64,000 nucleotides of DNA from Orbus hercynius. GTDB taxonomy: Bacteria; Pseudomonadota; Gammaproteobacteria; Enterobacterales; Orbaceae. Shown here in pieces: positions 29,494 through 38,557 of this stretch (positions are counted from its first letter, which is position 1; every line of letters starts with the position of its first letter). The DNA is taken from assembly GCF_003634275.1 (NCBI RefSeq), contig NZ_RBWY01000004.1:186001-250000 (forward strand). Reading direction: 5' to 3'. The position numbers and the translations under genes were made by a program. Below the pieces are notes generated by a model. The model was not told the origin of the DNA, did not search any database, and saw nothing but the letters and a program-made list of their open reading frames with translations.

Positions 29494-29528
29494 AATTGAC
29501 CAAAAGTGACGGACACTTTTGGTCAATT
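29494..29528. terminator. Bidirectional terminator between purD and the BOF gene
   Basis: AATTGACCAAAAGTG / CACTTTTGGTCAATT is a perfect 15-bp stem with an ACGGA loop. A/T-rich outer arms give U-rich 3' ends in both directions, which fits its place between two convergent genes. Confidence 0.8.
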
Positions 29529-29539
29529 ACCTGCAAAAT

Positions 29540-30001
29540 TTACTTATCTTCGCTGGTGACTTTTACTAAGTGTTTCACATCAACTTCAATCGATTTCCAA
29601 TCTTTATCAATTTTGCCTTGAATTTCGACTAAATCATTTGGTGTAATAATTTGACCACGCCAACGTTTATGATCAATCTCAAGTTGAATGGTGCCGGTAT
29701 CGTCTTTGAATAAATAATCTTTATCACCTAGCGATTGAATAATATAGCCTTTTAATGAAACACGCTGATCATCGCTCATCTCTTTAGCTTGTGCTACCGT
29801 ACTGATGGTCATTGATGGTCCACGAAAACCACCCTGATTGCCCATCATAGCGTTACCAAGACAATCAGCGTTAACATTACACTGCTGCTCCGCAACAGCA
29901 TTATTACCTAAAAAACCGCCCGCATTTGGTGCAGGTTTAGCTATTGCAGATCCAACAAAAAGTAACACAGCAATCGTTGTCAATGGGATCATTTTTTTCA
30001 T
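29540..30001 (-). CDS. BOF-domain (YgiW/YdeI-like) periplasmic stress protein, copy 1
   Basis: 153-residue exported protein. Signal peptide about 1-21 (ending AIAK), then a Gly/Asn-rich segment with two Cys (EQQCNVNADCLG), then a BOF domain (OB fold, about 68-150: TVAQAKEMSDDQRVSLKGYI ... DYLFKDDTGTIQLEIDHKRW). The family (YgiW, YdeI) is periplasmic and linked to stress tolerance and antimicrobial peptides in enterobacteria. A second copy lies at 47132-47542. The Cys-containing insert is present only in this copy. Confidence 0.85.
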   Translation of the reverse strand: MKKMIPLTTIAVLLFVGSAIAKPAPNAGGFLGNNAVAEQQCNVNADCLGNAMMGNQGGFRGPSMTISTVAQAKEMSDDQRVSLKGYIIQSLGDKDYLFKDDTGTIQLEIDHKRWRGQIITPNDLVEIQGKIDKDWKSIEVDVKHLVKVTSEDK

Positions 30002-30099
30002 CTGTTTGCTCCTTTAGTCAATGAAATGTACCGGGTTATTAAACCGAAAAAAAATTAAGGAAAGATTAAGCTCCCCCAGATTATTACGATTATTTTCAC

Positions 30100-30669
30100 T
30101 TACCATGAAAAAACGAGTTTACCCTGTTCAATATTCACTTTACTGGCACTACTAAAGATTAAATACTCCATCGTATTACGCTTATCTAACTGATAAATGG
30201 GATTATGTTCAAAATAAAGTTGTAGTGCCTGATTCAAATAAGGCAATAGCGTGCCGGAACTCAGACTACCCAGTGCAGAATTGATCTGATAATCGGCAAT
30301 TTCAACTTGTTTTAAATAAATCGCTTCCTGCTGTTTATTCAGTTCAGGTAACGCCTTAAGACGTAACTTAATCGCGACATTTTGTTTACCAAGCGGTGTT
30401 TGCACTGATGCCATCGCATTACCATTCGCTACGATTTTATTCGGTTCAGTTTGACCAATATCCACACTCATATCATTAAAAGCTAAATCGATTTTCAGCA
30501 GGTCACTAGCATCAATACTTTGATTATACTGACTAAGCTGTTTTTGTAACGCACTGTTAATCACCTGCTGAGATAAACTGTATTGCGTCATTTTTTGACA
30601 TCCCGATATCAGTGTCATTAAAACCAACAGCGGACATATCCATAATATTTTTTTCGAAAGCATTGTCAT
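30100..30669 (-). CDS. yceB: DUF1439 lipoprotein (YceB-like)
   Basis: 189-residue lipoprotein. The signal peptide ends in LISGC (lipobox Cys about residue 24), followed by QKMTQYSLSQQVINSALQK. QTEPNKIVANGNA, KLRLKALPEL and LLPYLNQALQLYF align with E. coli YceB. Such proteins are outer-membrane associated; no function is established. A second ATG two codons in (30663) is an equally good start. It is divergent from the galactitol island. Confidence 0.8.
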   Translation of the reverse strand: MTMLSKKILWICPLLVLMTLISGCQKMTQYSLSQQVINSALQKQLSQYNQSIDASDLLKIDLAFNDMSVDIGQTEPNKIVANGNAMASVQTPLGKQNVAIKLRLKALPELNKQQEAIYLKQVEIADYQINSALGSLSSGTLLPYLNQALQLYFEHNPIYQLDKRNTMEYLIFSSASKVNIEQGKLVFSW

Positions 30670-30810
30670 TACTCACTAAATTGTTCAGTCATAAACTTGA
30701 CATTATACAAGTCTTGCTCAGCAGATCTAGCAATAAAACGATCAATGCATGCTGATAATCGCTGATCAGATCCCACACCCTTGTTACCGACACAATAAAA
30801 ATTCTTGTTT

Positions 30811-30894
30811 AAATATTTCGAATTCAAAATTTTTTCGTTTAATTATTTTTTCGTTATGTTAGAATCGAAAATAAACTTTCGATTAATTTCGAAA
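30811..30894 (+). promoter_or_regulatory. Array of TTTCG half-sites before lacC (candidate GatR operator)
   Basis: CG cores embedded in T/A runs occur at 30819, 30836, 30852, 30866, 30880 and 30890 (TTTCGAA, TTTTTCGTTT, TTTTTTCGTTA, ATCGAAA, TTTCGATT, TTTCGAAA). AATCGAAA (30863-30870) and TTTCGATT (30877-30884) form a perfect inverted repeat with a 6-base spacer, just before the lacC ribosome site. DeoR-family sugar regulators bind repeated TTTCG-type motifs, so the product of gatR (36660) is the likely ligand. Confidence 0.6.
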
Positions 30895-30913
30895 ATGAAA
30901 CAAAGAGGTTAAT

Positions 30914-31876
30914 ATGATACTAACATTAACGATGAATCCCTCCCTCGATATCTCGTATCCACTCAAGCACTTAGTGATTAACAATGTCAACAGAATCGAT
31001 GATGCGAAAAAAACAGCAGGAGGCAAGGGGCTCAATGTCGCAAGAGTGATACAAATGGCTCAAAAACCAGTGATTGCAACAGGTTTATTAGGGGGGCATA
31101 TCGGTCAATATATCCAAGATGAGCTCGCCAAAGATAGTATTGCCCATCAATTTTTGTCGATTAACCAAGAATCACGCCACTGCATTGCCATCTTACATGA
31201 TAGTGCTCAAACCGAGATTCTTGAAAGTGGACCGACGATTAACCAACAAGATCAACAGGCCTTTAAACAACACTTCGCCAACCTAATTGCACAAGCGGAC
31301 GTTGTCACCATGTCGGGCAGTCTACCCAAAGGAATTGCAGCAAATTATTACGCGCAGTTAATCGACATCGCCAATAAACAACACAAAAAAGTCTTACTTG
31401 ATTGCTCAGGCCAAGCACTGAAGGAGGCCTTACAGCACCACGAAAAACCCTATTTAATTAAACCGAACCATGAAGAGTTAGGTTTATTGGTGAATAAAAC
31501 CATCGATGCCACAAATGTTGAGCAAATCAGCGATATCTTACTACATGCACCGGAATTGCAAGCGATCCCACTCATTATCGTGTCGTTAGGTCAATATGGT
31601 GCGCTAGCCAGATATCAACAGCAGATTTGGCGCGTCTCGATTCCACGCATCAACGTCATCAACCCAGTTGGCTCTGGCGATGCCACCTTAGCAGGCCTTG
31701 CTATTGCACTGAGTGAACAAAGTACGTTACCAACTTTATTAAAACGCGCCATGGTATTTGGCATGCTCAATGCGCTAGAAGCAAAAACTGGAGCCATTAA
31801 TTTAGCTCACTATGACGCGTTATTTAAGCAAATTGAGGTCAATTTATACCCATCCCCTCATCACGTATCCGGTTAA
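30914..31876 (+). CDS. lacC: Tagatose-6-phosphate kinase (PfkB family)
   Basis: 320-residue PfkB-family kinase. It starts MILTLTMNPSLDISYPL, has GGKGLNVARV for sugar binding, SGSLPKGI in the middle and NPVGSGDATLAGLA with the catalytic Asp near residue 253. FruK, PfkB and LacC are hard to separate by motif, but the next gene is a LacD-type tagatose bisphosphate aldolase and a GatD dehydrogenase follows, so tagatose-6-phosphate is the expected substrate. AGAGG precedes the start. Confidence 0.82.
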   Translation: MILTLTMNPSLDISYPLKHLVINNVNRIDDAKKTAGGKGLNVARVIQMAQKPVIATGLLGGHIGQYIQDELAKDSIAHQFLSINQESRHCIAILHDSAQTEILESGPTINQQDQQAFKQHFANLIAQADVVTMSGSLPKGIAANYYAQLIDIANKQHKKVLLDCSGQALKEALQHHEKPYLIKPNHEELGLLVNKTIDATNVEQISDILLHAPELQAIPLIIVSLGQYGALARYQQQIWRVSIPRINVINPVGSGDATLAGLAIALSEQSTLPTLLKRAMVFGMLNALEAKTGAINLAHYDALFKQIEVNLYPSPHHVSG

Positions 31877-31900
31877 CAGGCTGTGATAGCAAAGCCTGTT
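31875..31900 (+). other. Hairpin after lacC
   Basis: AACAGGCT / AGCCTGTT, an 8-bp stem with a 10-base loop that begins in the lacC stop codon. No T tract follows, so it is more likely an mRNA processing or stabilising element between lacC and lacD than a full stop. Confidence 0.45.
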
Positions 31901-31988
31901 ATCTACCGTTGTATTGATGCTATCAAAAGCATGCTTAGCGCTTGTTTCGGTTTCATGAACACTACTCAGTTAATTTAGGAGAACGCCA

Positions 31989-32966
31989 ATGACATTAAGT
32001 AATGAAAAAAACCAATTAATGAAAAATTTAATCAATGATCACGGTATCATAGCCTCATTAGCAATAGACCAACGTGGCGCACTGAAAAAAATGATCGCGA
32101 AATATAAGCCACAAGGTGCAACTGAACAAGACCTCATTGATTATAAACGACTTGTTTCTCAAACATTAACGGCTTATAGTTCATCGATTTTACTCGATCC
32201 AGAATACGGACTCCCGGCAGCAAAAGCACGGCACCCTAATGCTGGTTTATTGCTTGCCTATGAAAAAACCGGTTACGATGCCAGTATCAAAGGTCGCCTA
32301 CCCGACTTATTAAGTCTTTGGTCAGTGAAACGCTTAAAAGCAGCCGGAGCCGATGCGATTAAGTTTTTGTTATATTATGATATCGATGAAGAAAAACAGA
32401 TTAATGAACAAAAACATGCCTTTATTGAGCGATTAGGCGCCGAGTGTGACGATTATAATATGCCATTCTATTTAGAATTAGTCTCATATGATGCCAATAT
32501 AAGTGATAGTGATAGCTTAGAATACGCCAAAGTCAAACCACATAAAGTCAATGACATGATGAAAGAGTTTTCAAAACCCGGCTACGGCGTTGATGTACTA
32601 AAAGTCGAAGTACCGGTCAATATGAAATACGTTGAGGGATTTACTGACGGTGACATGGCCTACTCCAAACAAGCCGCTGCGAGTCATTTTAAAGCCCAAT
32701 CCCAATCGACCCATCTCCCTTTTATCTTTTTAAGCGCAGGCGTTAATGCCTCACTGTTCCAGCAAACGCTTTACTTCGCCAAAGCCTCCGGTTCTACGTT
32801 TAACGGCGTATTATGTGGACGAGCCACTTGGGCAAATGGCGTTGAGCAATTTGTATTGGGCGGTGAACAAGCAGCAATTACTTGGCTACAAACCCAAGGA
32901 CGAGAAAATATCGATGCCTTAAATGCCGTGTTAGCCCAAACAGCCACTCCCATTAAACTCGATTAA
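31989..32966 (+). CDS. lacD: Tagatose 1,6-bisphosphate aldolase, class I (LacD type)
   Basis: 325-residue class I aldolase that splits tagatose 1,6-bisphosphate to DHAP and glyceraldehyde 3-phosphate. E163 (PFYLELVSYD) and K205 (VDVLKVEVPVN) fall at the catalytic positions I know from the Gram-positive LacD family, and SLAIDQRGALKKM near residue 23 is typical. This is not the class II GatY/GatZ (KbaY/KbaZ) enzyme used by E. coli galactitol operons. TTAGGAG precedes the start. Confidence 0.92.
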   Translation: MTLSNEKNQLMKNLINDHGIIASLAIDQRGALKKMIAKYKPQGATEQDLIDYKRLVSQTLTAYSSSILLDPEYGLPAAKARHPNAGLLLAYEKTGYDASIKGRLPDLLSLWSVKRLKAAGADAIKFLLYYDIDEEKQINEQKHAFIERLGAECDDYNMPFYLELVSYDANISDSDSLEYAKVKPHKVNDMMKEFSKPGYGVDVLKVEVPVNMKYVEGFTDGDMAYSKQAAASHFKAQSQSTHLPFIFLSAGVNASLFQQTLYFAKASGSTFNGVLCGRATWANGVEQFVLGGEQAAITWLQTQGRENIDALNAVLAQTATPIKLD

Positions 32967-32977
32967 GCACCTATCAG

Positions 32978-32996
32978 GCGGGTCTGCATGACCCGC
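32978..32996 (+). terminator. lacCD terminator
   Basis: GCGGGTC / GACCCGC stem with TGCAT loop, 12 bases after lacD, followed by TATTATAG. It divides lacCD from gatABCD, which then needs its own promoter. Confidence 0.6.
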
Positions 32997-33033
32997 TATT
33001 ATAGTCAGCATATTGAAGACAAAGACGCAACAA

Positions 33034-33110
33034 AACGAAAGAAAATATATTTTTAATTTTCGCTTGAACCTGATCACAAAAATAATTATTTTCATTTGAT
33101 TTCGAAAGTA
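33034..33110 (+). promoter_or_regulatory. Candidate GatR half-sites and CRP-like site before gatA
   Basis: The gap before gatA repeats the motifs seen before lacC: AACGAAAG (33034-33041), TTTTCG (33057-33062) and TTTCGAAAG (33100-33108). Between them CTTGA-N6-TCACA (33063-33078) resembles a CRP site with one good half. Shared motifs at both promoters suggest control by one DeoR-type repressor plus catabolite activation. Confidence 0.5.
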
Positions 33111-33192
33111 AAAACGGATAAGTTACTAGCTAATCTCTGTCGACATATTTAATGTCTTAACAATGATCATTTTAATAAGAAGCGAGAGCAAC

Positions 33193-33648
33193 ATGAATAA
33201 AAGCAAACTACTTATTAGCGATGGGTTATCTTTTGATAATAATGAGCAGGTTTTAACACATATTAGTCAAACACTAATCGATAAACAAATTGTCGCAGCA
33301 AGTCATTTAAACGCATTACAAGATCGAGAGAAGATCTTTCCTACAGGCATTGCCTTTGCCGATTACGCCGTGGCCATTCCTCACTGCGAAGCAGAACACG
33401 CCTTAGCGCCGGCGATTTATCTGTTACGCTTAAAAAATTCCGTTGCTTTTAACCGTGCCGATGATGACAGCATGGTTGATGTTAATCTCGTGATGGGCTT
33501 AGTCGTTACCGATCCAGCGGATCAACTCACGCTACTTAGAACACTATTCACCCGCTTACAAGATAAAGTATTTTACGAATTCCTTTTAAATTCATCGAGT
33601 GATGAAATCCACGCACGTTTTAATCAAGACATTTTTTCGCAGGCTTAA
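33193..33648 (+). CDS. gatA: PTS galactitol-specific IIA component
   Basis: 151-residue EIIA of the mannitol/fructose type. The phosphorylatable His lies in [13 protein letters not shown] (H64). It passes phosphate from HPr to GatB. I start at 33193 ([11 protein letters not shown]) after GCGAGAG, matching the family start; a longer frame begins at 33163. First gene of gatABCD; 11 bases separate it from gatB. Confidence 0.93.
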   Translation: MNKSKLLISDGLSFDNNEQVLTHISQTLIDKQIVAASHLNALQDREKIFPTGIAFADYAVAIPHCEAEHALAPAIYLLRLKNSVAFNRADDDSMVDVNLVMGLVVTDPADQLTLLRTLFTRLQDKVFYEFLLNSSSDEIHARFNQDIFSQA

Positions 33649-33659
33649 TAGGAGAGTAT

Positions 33660-33944
33660 ATGAAAAAGAAAATTATTGTTGCATGTGGTGGCGCAGTCGC
33701 AACCTCAACAATGGCAGCAGAAGAGATCAAAGAACTATGCGCAGAAAATAATATTACTCTTGAGCTCGTACAGTGTCGAATTAACGAAATTAATACCTTT
33801 ATTGATGGTACCGACCTGATCTGTACTACCGCTAGAATGGACCAAACTTTTGGTGATATCCCCATCGTTCATGGTATGCCATTTGTCTCCGGTGTCGGCA
33901 TTGATGCATTAAAAGAGAAAATTTTAACTATTTTAAAAGGGTAA
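33660..33944 (+). CDS. gatB: PTS galactitol-specific IIB component
   Basis: 94-residue EIIB, collinear and nearly identical in plan to E. coli GatB. The phosphocysteine is C9 in [40 protein letters not shown] closes the domain. It phosphorylates galactitol during passage through GatC. AGGAGAG is just upstream, and gatC begins 4 bases after its stop. Confidence 0.97.
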   Translation: MKKKIIVACGGAVATSTMAAEEIKELCAENNITLELVQCRINEINTFIDGTDLICTTARMDQTFGDIPIVHGMPFVSGVGIDALKEKILTILKG

Positions 33945-33948
33945 TGCT

Positions 33949-35316
33949 ATGTTTGAGCAAATCATGAAGTACATCTTAGATCTAGGCCCTTCGGTAATGC
34001 TACCAATTGTTATTATCATTTTTTCCCTTATTTTACGCATGAAAGTTGGTGATGCCTTTAAAGCCGGTATCCATATTGGTATTGGCTTTGTCGGTATCGG
34101 CCTTGTGATTGGTCTATTAATTAGTTCTGTTGGCCCTGCCGCGCAAGCGATGGCCGAACGCTTTGATATTAGCTTAAATGTTGTTGATGTGGGCTGGCCA
34201 GGCACGGCGCCAATTACTTGGGCTTCACAAATTGCGCTAATAGCCATCCCAATTGCCATTATCACCAATATCATTATGCTGGTGCTGAAATTAACCAAGG
34301 TCGTTAACGTTGATATCTGGAATATTTGGCATATGACCTTTACTGGCGCGATCGTGCATATTGCAACGGGCTCATATTGGCTGGGCATTATCGGCGTGAT
34401 TATGCATGCCATTGTCTCTTATAAACTCGGTGACTGGTTCGCGAAAGATACCCGAGACTATTTTGGTCTAGAAGGTATTGCCATTCCACACGGAACATCC
34501 GCATACTGCGCACCGATATCGGTATTTATCGATAACATTATTGAAAAAATTCCAGGATTAAACAAGATCAGTTTCAAGGCGGATGATTTACAAAAGCGTT
34601 TTGGTGCTTTTGGTGAACCCGTCGTCGTTGGCTTTTTCATGGGGGTCATTCTAGGCCTACTTGCCGGTTACGATCTCAAAGGTGTATTACAGTTGTCGAT
34701 TCAAACTGCCGCAGTAATGTTACTGATGCCAAGAGTCATCAAACCAATCATGGACGGCTTAACACCGATTTCACGTCAGGCACGTAAACATTTGCAATCA
34801 AAATTTGGTGGACAAGCTTTTCTAATTGGTTTAGATCCCGCTTTATTACTCGGTCAATCAACGGTTGTTACCGCCAGTTTACTGTTTATTCCAATTTCAA
34901 TTTTGATTGCCATTCTTCTACCTGGTAACCAAATTCTGCCTTTTGGCGACTTAGCCACAATCGGTTTCTTTGTTGCGATGGGCGTTGCCGTTCACCAAGG
35001 TAACTTATTTAGAATTATTATTTCAGGTTCAATCATTATGGCCATGACACTATGGATTGCCACACAAATGATTCCATTCACTACTGATCTTGCCATTAAT
35101 GCTGGCGCTATCAACGCAGGCAGTGGTGATTTACTCGGTTCAATGGACCAAGGTGGCGCGCCATTAACTTACATTTTGACGCAACTCACTACGCTACAAC
35201 AACCGATTGGTTTTACGATTATTGGTCTGTTCTATGCATTTTGTTTATTCCTCACATGGAAACGCGCCCGTCGTTTTGCCTTAGTTGAACAAGCGCAAGC
35301 AGACGATAAGCAATAA
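33949..35316 (+). CDS. gatC: PTS galactitol-specific IIC permease
   Basis: 455-residue EIIC of the Gat family with about 10 hydrophobic segments. It forms the galactitol channel in the inner membrane. EGIAIPHGTSAYCAPISVFI and the RQARKHLQSKFGGQAF loop are strong Gat-type features. Length is close to E. coli GatC (451). A 10-bp hairpin sits between it and gatD. Confidence 0.95.
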   Translation: MFEQIMKYILDLGPSVMLPIVIIIFSLILRMKVGDAFKAGIHIGIGFVGIGLVIGLLISSVGPAAQAMAERFDISLNVVDVGWPGTAPITWASQIALIAIPIAIITNIIMLVLKLTKVVNVDIWNIWHMTFTGAIVHIATGSYWLGIIGVIMHAIVSYKLGDWFAKDTRDYFGLEGIAIPHGTSAYCAPISVFIDNIIEKIPGLNKISFKADDLQKRFGAFGEPVVVGFFMGVILGLLAGYDLKGVLQLSIQTAAVMLLMPRVIKPIMDGLTPISRQARKHLQSKFGGQAFLIGLDPALLLGQSTVVTASLLFIPISILIAILLPGNQILPFGDLATIGFFVAMGVAVHQGNLFRIIISGSIIMAMTLWIATQMIPFTTDLAINAGAINAGSGDLLGSMDQGGAPLTYILTQLTTLQQPIGFTIIGLFYAFCLFLTWKRARRFALVEQAQADDKQ

Positions 35317-35322
35317 TCATTT

Positions 35323-35356
35323 ATCTCAACTAGAGTGCCTGCATTTTAGTTGAGAT
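35323..35356 (+). other. Intercistronic hairpin between gatC and gatD
   Basis: ATCTCAACTA / TAGTTGAGAT is a perfect 10-bp stem with a 14-base loop, 6 bases after the gatC stop and 36 before gatD. It has no T tract and may set relative levels or mRNA ends. Confidence 0.45.
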
Positions 35357-35392
35357 TGCGATGCTAAACACTTTATAGATTAGGTAACTATT

Positions 35393-36439
35393 ATGAAAGC
35401 AATTATCGTTAATGAAGATAGTACATTACAGACGCAAGAGTTAGAGATGCCAGTCATTGAAAACCCACAGCAAATTATTGTTAAAATCGCCTATTCTGGT
35501 TTATGTGGCTCTGATATTCCGCGTATTTTCCACCACGGTGCTCACTTTTACCCCATAACGCTAGGTCATGAGTTTAGTGGTACCATTGTCGAAGTAGGTC
35601 AACACGTCGAACATTTAAAAGTCGGCGATAACATTGCCAGCGTTCCACTGCTACCCTGCTTTAAATGTGATGAGTGCCATCACCACTATTATTCATTATG
35701 TAAAAATTATACCTTTGTTGGCTCACGTAAAGCCGGCGGCTTTGCTGAATATGTGGTGATGGATCAAAAAAACGCCTTTAAACTGCCCAATAATGTTTCA
35801 CTATTAGCGGGCGCCTTTTTCGAGCCCCTCACCGTTGGTATGCATGGAATTTTGCTAGCGGATGGCTGTCAGGATAAAAATGTGATTATTGTCGGTGCCG
35901 GCACAATTGGTTTGCTGGCAATGCAATGCGCAAAAGCAATGGGCGCAAGCTCAATTATCGTGATTGATATTAACCAAGAACGTCTGGCATTAGCAAAATC
36001 ATTAGGCGCCGATCATGTTTATAATCCAAGTCATCTTACTGCCGAGCAAATATTAGACGCGATGAATGATTTGCGTTTCAACCAACTCGTCCTTGAAACA
36101 GCCGGTTCGCCGATTACGGTGAAACTATCGATCGATATTGCCGGACCGCGCGCCCAATTAGTGCTGATTGGCACCCTGCATCAAGATTTAGCTTTACCAG
36201 AAAAAACTTTTGGTTTAATTTTACGCAAAGAGCTGACTATTATGGGCAGTTGGATGAACTATTCCGCGCCTTGGCCGGGTAAAGAGTGGCAACTCATTAG
36301 TGATTACTTTGCACAAGGCAAAATTGAGCTTGAAAAACTCATTGCCGGTATCGGTGGTGCTGATGAATTTATTAAAATGGTGACCGATTTACACGGTAAA
36401 TCGATGAGTGGCAAACTTTTGCTTCGCATGGAGAATTAA
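35393..36439 (+). CDS. gatD: Galactitol-1-phosphate 5-dehydrogenase
   Basis: 348-residue zinc MDR dehydrogenase oxidising galactitol-1-phosphate to tagatose-6-phosphate with NAD. The catalytic zinc site is in GLCGSD and TLGHEFSG, the structural zinc cysteines in PCFKCDECHHHYYSLCKNY, and the Rossmann motif in VGAGTIGLLAMQCAKAMGA. SWMNYSAPWPGKEW is shared with E. coli GatD (346). Last gene of the gat operon. Confidence 0.96.
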   Translation: MKAIIVNEDSTLQTQELEMPVIENPQQIIVKIAYSGLCGSDIPRIFHHGAHFYPITLGHEFSGTIVEVGQHVEHLKVGDNIASVPLLPCFKCDECHHHYYSLCKNYTFVGSRKAGGFAEYVVMDQKNAFKLPNNVSLLAGAFFEPLTVGMHGILLADGCQDKNVIIVGAGTIGLLAMQCAKAMGASSIIVIDINQERLALAKSLGADHVYNPSHLTAEQILDAMNDLRFNQLVLETAGSPITVKLSIDIAGPRAQLVLIGTLHQDLALPEKTFGLILRKELTIMGSWMNYSAPWPGKEWQLISDYFAQGKIELEKLIAGIGGADEFIKMVTDLHGKSMSGKLLLRMEN

Positions 36440-36474
36440 TATAATATTGCGTCACTTTAACGACACGATATAAT

Positions 36475-36503
36475 AAGGGCAGAGGATTGAAGTCCCTGCT
36501 CTT
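36475..36503 (+). terminator. Imperfect hairpin after gatD
   Basis: AAGGGCAGAGGA pairs with TCCCTGCTCTT with two irregularities, 36 bases after gatD. Followed by GATAAAAAT, so termination would be weak. Confidence 0.4.
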
Positions 36504-36659
36504 GATAAAAATAGCGTCAAAAATGGCTTAATCTGCTAAAATACACTTAGTAATATGATGATTTAGACATATATTATTTACGCCGATGATAAGTAACATG
36601 GCTGCAACACAAATTAATATCAATAATAAACATCCACGTAATTAACAAAGGGCCGGGAA

Positions 36660-37433
36660 ATGAATTCACTTGAAAGACGCAATAAAATTATTGAATTGGC
36701 CCAAAAAACGGGCAGTGTATTAGTCAATGACTTATCCACGTCATTTGATGTGTCAGAAGTGACGATTCGAACCGACCTGCGCCTGTTAGAAAAGCAGGGA
36801 TTACTGTTGCGCTTTCATGGTGGTGCGACTTTACACCATTACGATCATGATGAAAAAAACACCAATGAATTAAAACTTGAAGATCGTTACCAACGTTTTA
36901 TTGATCCCAAAAAACGCATCGCATTAGCTGCCGCTAAATATGTCAAACCTGGTGACACCATTATTCTTGATAGTGGCAGCACGACCATGATGTTAGCGGA
37001 AGAGTTAGTCAAAGTTGACAATATCACCATTATTACCAACAACTTACCTGCCGCCTTTGTTTTATCCGATAACAGTAATATCATGCTTGCAGTTTGTGGT
37101 GGCACACTGCGACACAAAACTCGCTCTTTACACGGCACAATAGCGGAGCAATCGCTAATCGGTATTTCGTCCAATTATCTGTTTGTTGGCGCTGATGGTA
37201 TCGACGCTGAGCGTGGCATTACGACCTTTAATGAAGGTTATGCCATCAGTCAATTTATGGCTAATGCCGCGCAAACCGTTGTGGCATTATTAGATTCATC
37301 AAAGTTTGGCAAACGCGGTTTTAATGTCGTGTTACCCATTGAGCAGCTTGATACGATTATCACCGATACCGGCGTTGACGCGCACGATGCCAATGATTTT
37401 ATTAGTAAAGGCATCAATTTTATCACCGTTTAA
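36660..37433 (+). CDS. gatR: Galactitol operon repressor, DeoR family
   Basis: 257-residue DeoR-family regulator. The N-terminal winged HTH (MNSLERRNKIIELAQKTGSV ... VSEVTIRTDLRLLEKQGLL) is followed by the phosphosugar-sensing DeoRC domain with DSGSTTMMLAEEL and GADGIDAERGITTFNEGYA, close to E. coli GatR. It has its own 220-base upstream region. It probably binds the TTTCG arrays before lacC and gatA, with a phosphorylated pathway intermediate as inducer. Confidence 0.93.
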   Translation: MNSLERRNKIIELAQKTGSVLVNDLSTSFDVSEVTIRTDLRLLEKQGLLLRFHGGATLHHYDHDEKNTNELKLEDRYQRFIDPKKRIALAAAKYVKPGDTIILDSGSTTMMLAEELVKVDNITIITNNLPAAFVLSDNSNIMLAVCGGTLRHKTRSLHGTIAEQSLIGISSNYLFVGADGIDAERGITTFNEGYAISQFMANAAQTVVALLDSSKFGKRGFNVVLPIEQLDTIITDTGVDAHDANDFISKGINFITV

Positions 37434-37474
37434 ATTCAGTCCTTTGCACTGACGAATAATTTAATCTCATTTAA

Positions 37475-37496
37475 CCACAGCAATTACCCGCTGTGG
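37475..37496 (+). terminator. gatR terminator-like hairpin
   Basis: CCACAGC / GCTGTGG, 7-bp stem with an 8-base loop about 40 bases after gatR, followed by CTTGATT. Weak T content, so moderate support only. Confidence 0.4.
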
Positions 37497-37660
37497 CTTG
37501 ATTGGCCAACGCCGGCTAAGAGCCATAAACTCATCAACATAATAATGACATTCAGTCATCGCCAATTGAGCCCGTTTAATGCCATAATAAATCACGATAA
37601 AAAGTGGTGTTAACGCATCATGCCGGATTAAGCAGACAAAGAATCATAAGAGGAACCAAA

Positions 37661-38452
37661 ATGAAACATGTTGGAATCATTGGCGTTGGTCATTTAGGAT
37701 CAGCCGTTTTAAAGGGTTTATTAACCAGTGGATATCTTAAAGCCGAGCACATCTCAATTAGCGGTGGCACGAGTGGTAAAGCACAAACACTCGCTAAGCA
37801 ATTAAATTGCCACTTTTGCGCGAGTAATAGCGAGTTAGCCGCCCGATCAGGTATCGTGATTTTGGCCGTTATACCGCGAATCTTACCCGAAATACTGGAA
37901 GAGATAAAACCGCATCTTAAAGCAGGTACACTCGTCATCTCCCTCGCCGCGTCATTTACGTTAGCGCAATTTTATCAATACTTACCCGCTAACACACCAA
38001 TCGTGCGCGCGATCCCAAATATTCCAAGCGCCGTTTGCCAAGGTATGACCGCCATCAGTGCCGCGCCAGTCGTGAGTGCTAACCAACTAACCGACGCTAA
38101 ACAACTCTTTGAAGCAATTGGTAAAATCGCGATTGTCGATGAGAAAAAACTGGATATTAGCAGCACGGTCGCCGGTTGTTCCCCTGCTTATGTCGCCGTA
38201 TTTATTGAAGCGTTAGCCGATGCCGGTGTTCTGGCAGGTCTATCTCGCGAAGAAGCTTACTTATTAACAACGCAAGCGGTAATGGGGACAGCAAGTTTAT
38301 TACTGGCTGACAACATGCTCCCCGCTCAGCTCAAAGATCAGGTTTGTTCACCTGGCGGAACAACCATTCGTGGTGTTGCGCAGCTCGAAAAATGGGGGAT
38401 GCGTAATGCGGTGATCGAGGCGGTGAAGGCCTCTGCAAAAATTAACGATTAA
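37661..38452 (+). CDS. proC: Pyrroline-5-carboxylate reductase
   Basis: 263-residue reductase for the last step of proline synthesis. The N-terminal Rossmann motif is IIGVGHLGSAVLKGL and the C-terminal signature DQVCSPGGTTIRGVAQLE. VRAIPNIPSAVCQGMTA and AGCSPAYVAVFIEALADAGV are typical. The start at 37661 follows AAGAGGAACCAAA; an open frame continues 19 codons upstream without support. Single gene convergent with gss. Confidence 0.95.
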   Translation: MKHVGIIGVGHLGSAVLKGLLTSGYLKAEHISISGGTSGKAQTLAKQLNCHFCASNSELAARSGIVILAVIPRILPEILEEIKPHLKAGTLVISLAASFTLAQFYQYLPANTPIVRAIPNIPSAVCQGMTAISAAPVVSANQLTDAKQLFEAIGKIAIVDEKKLDISSTVAGCSPAYVAVFIEALADAGVLAGLSREEAYLLTTQAVMGTASLLLADNMLPAQLKDQVCSPGGTTIRGVAQLEKWGMRNAVIEAVKASAKIND

Positions 38453-38511
38453 GCATGGCTTGCACTTCATTGATGACACTTAATCTATAGCATCACTAAG
38501 ACTGAACGATG

Positions 38512-38534
38512 GCAAAGCGCACAATGCGCTTTGC
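38512..38534. terminator. Terminator-like hairpin between proC and gss
   Basis: GCAAAGCGCA / TGCGCTTTGC is a perfect 10-bp stem with a CAA loop between two convergent genes. Little T follows on either side. Confidence 0.5.
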
Positions 38535-38557
38535 TAATTAACACCAGTTGCTAGCAC

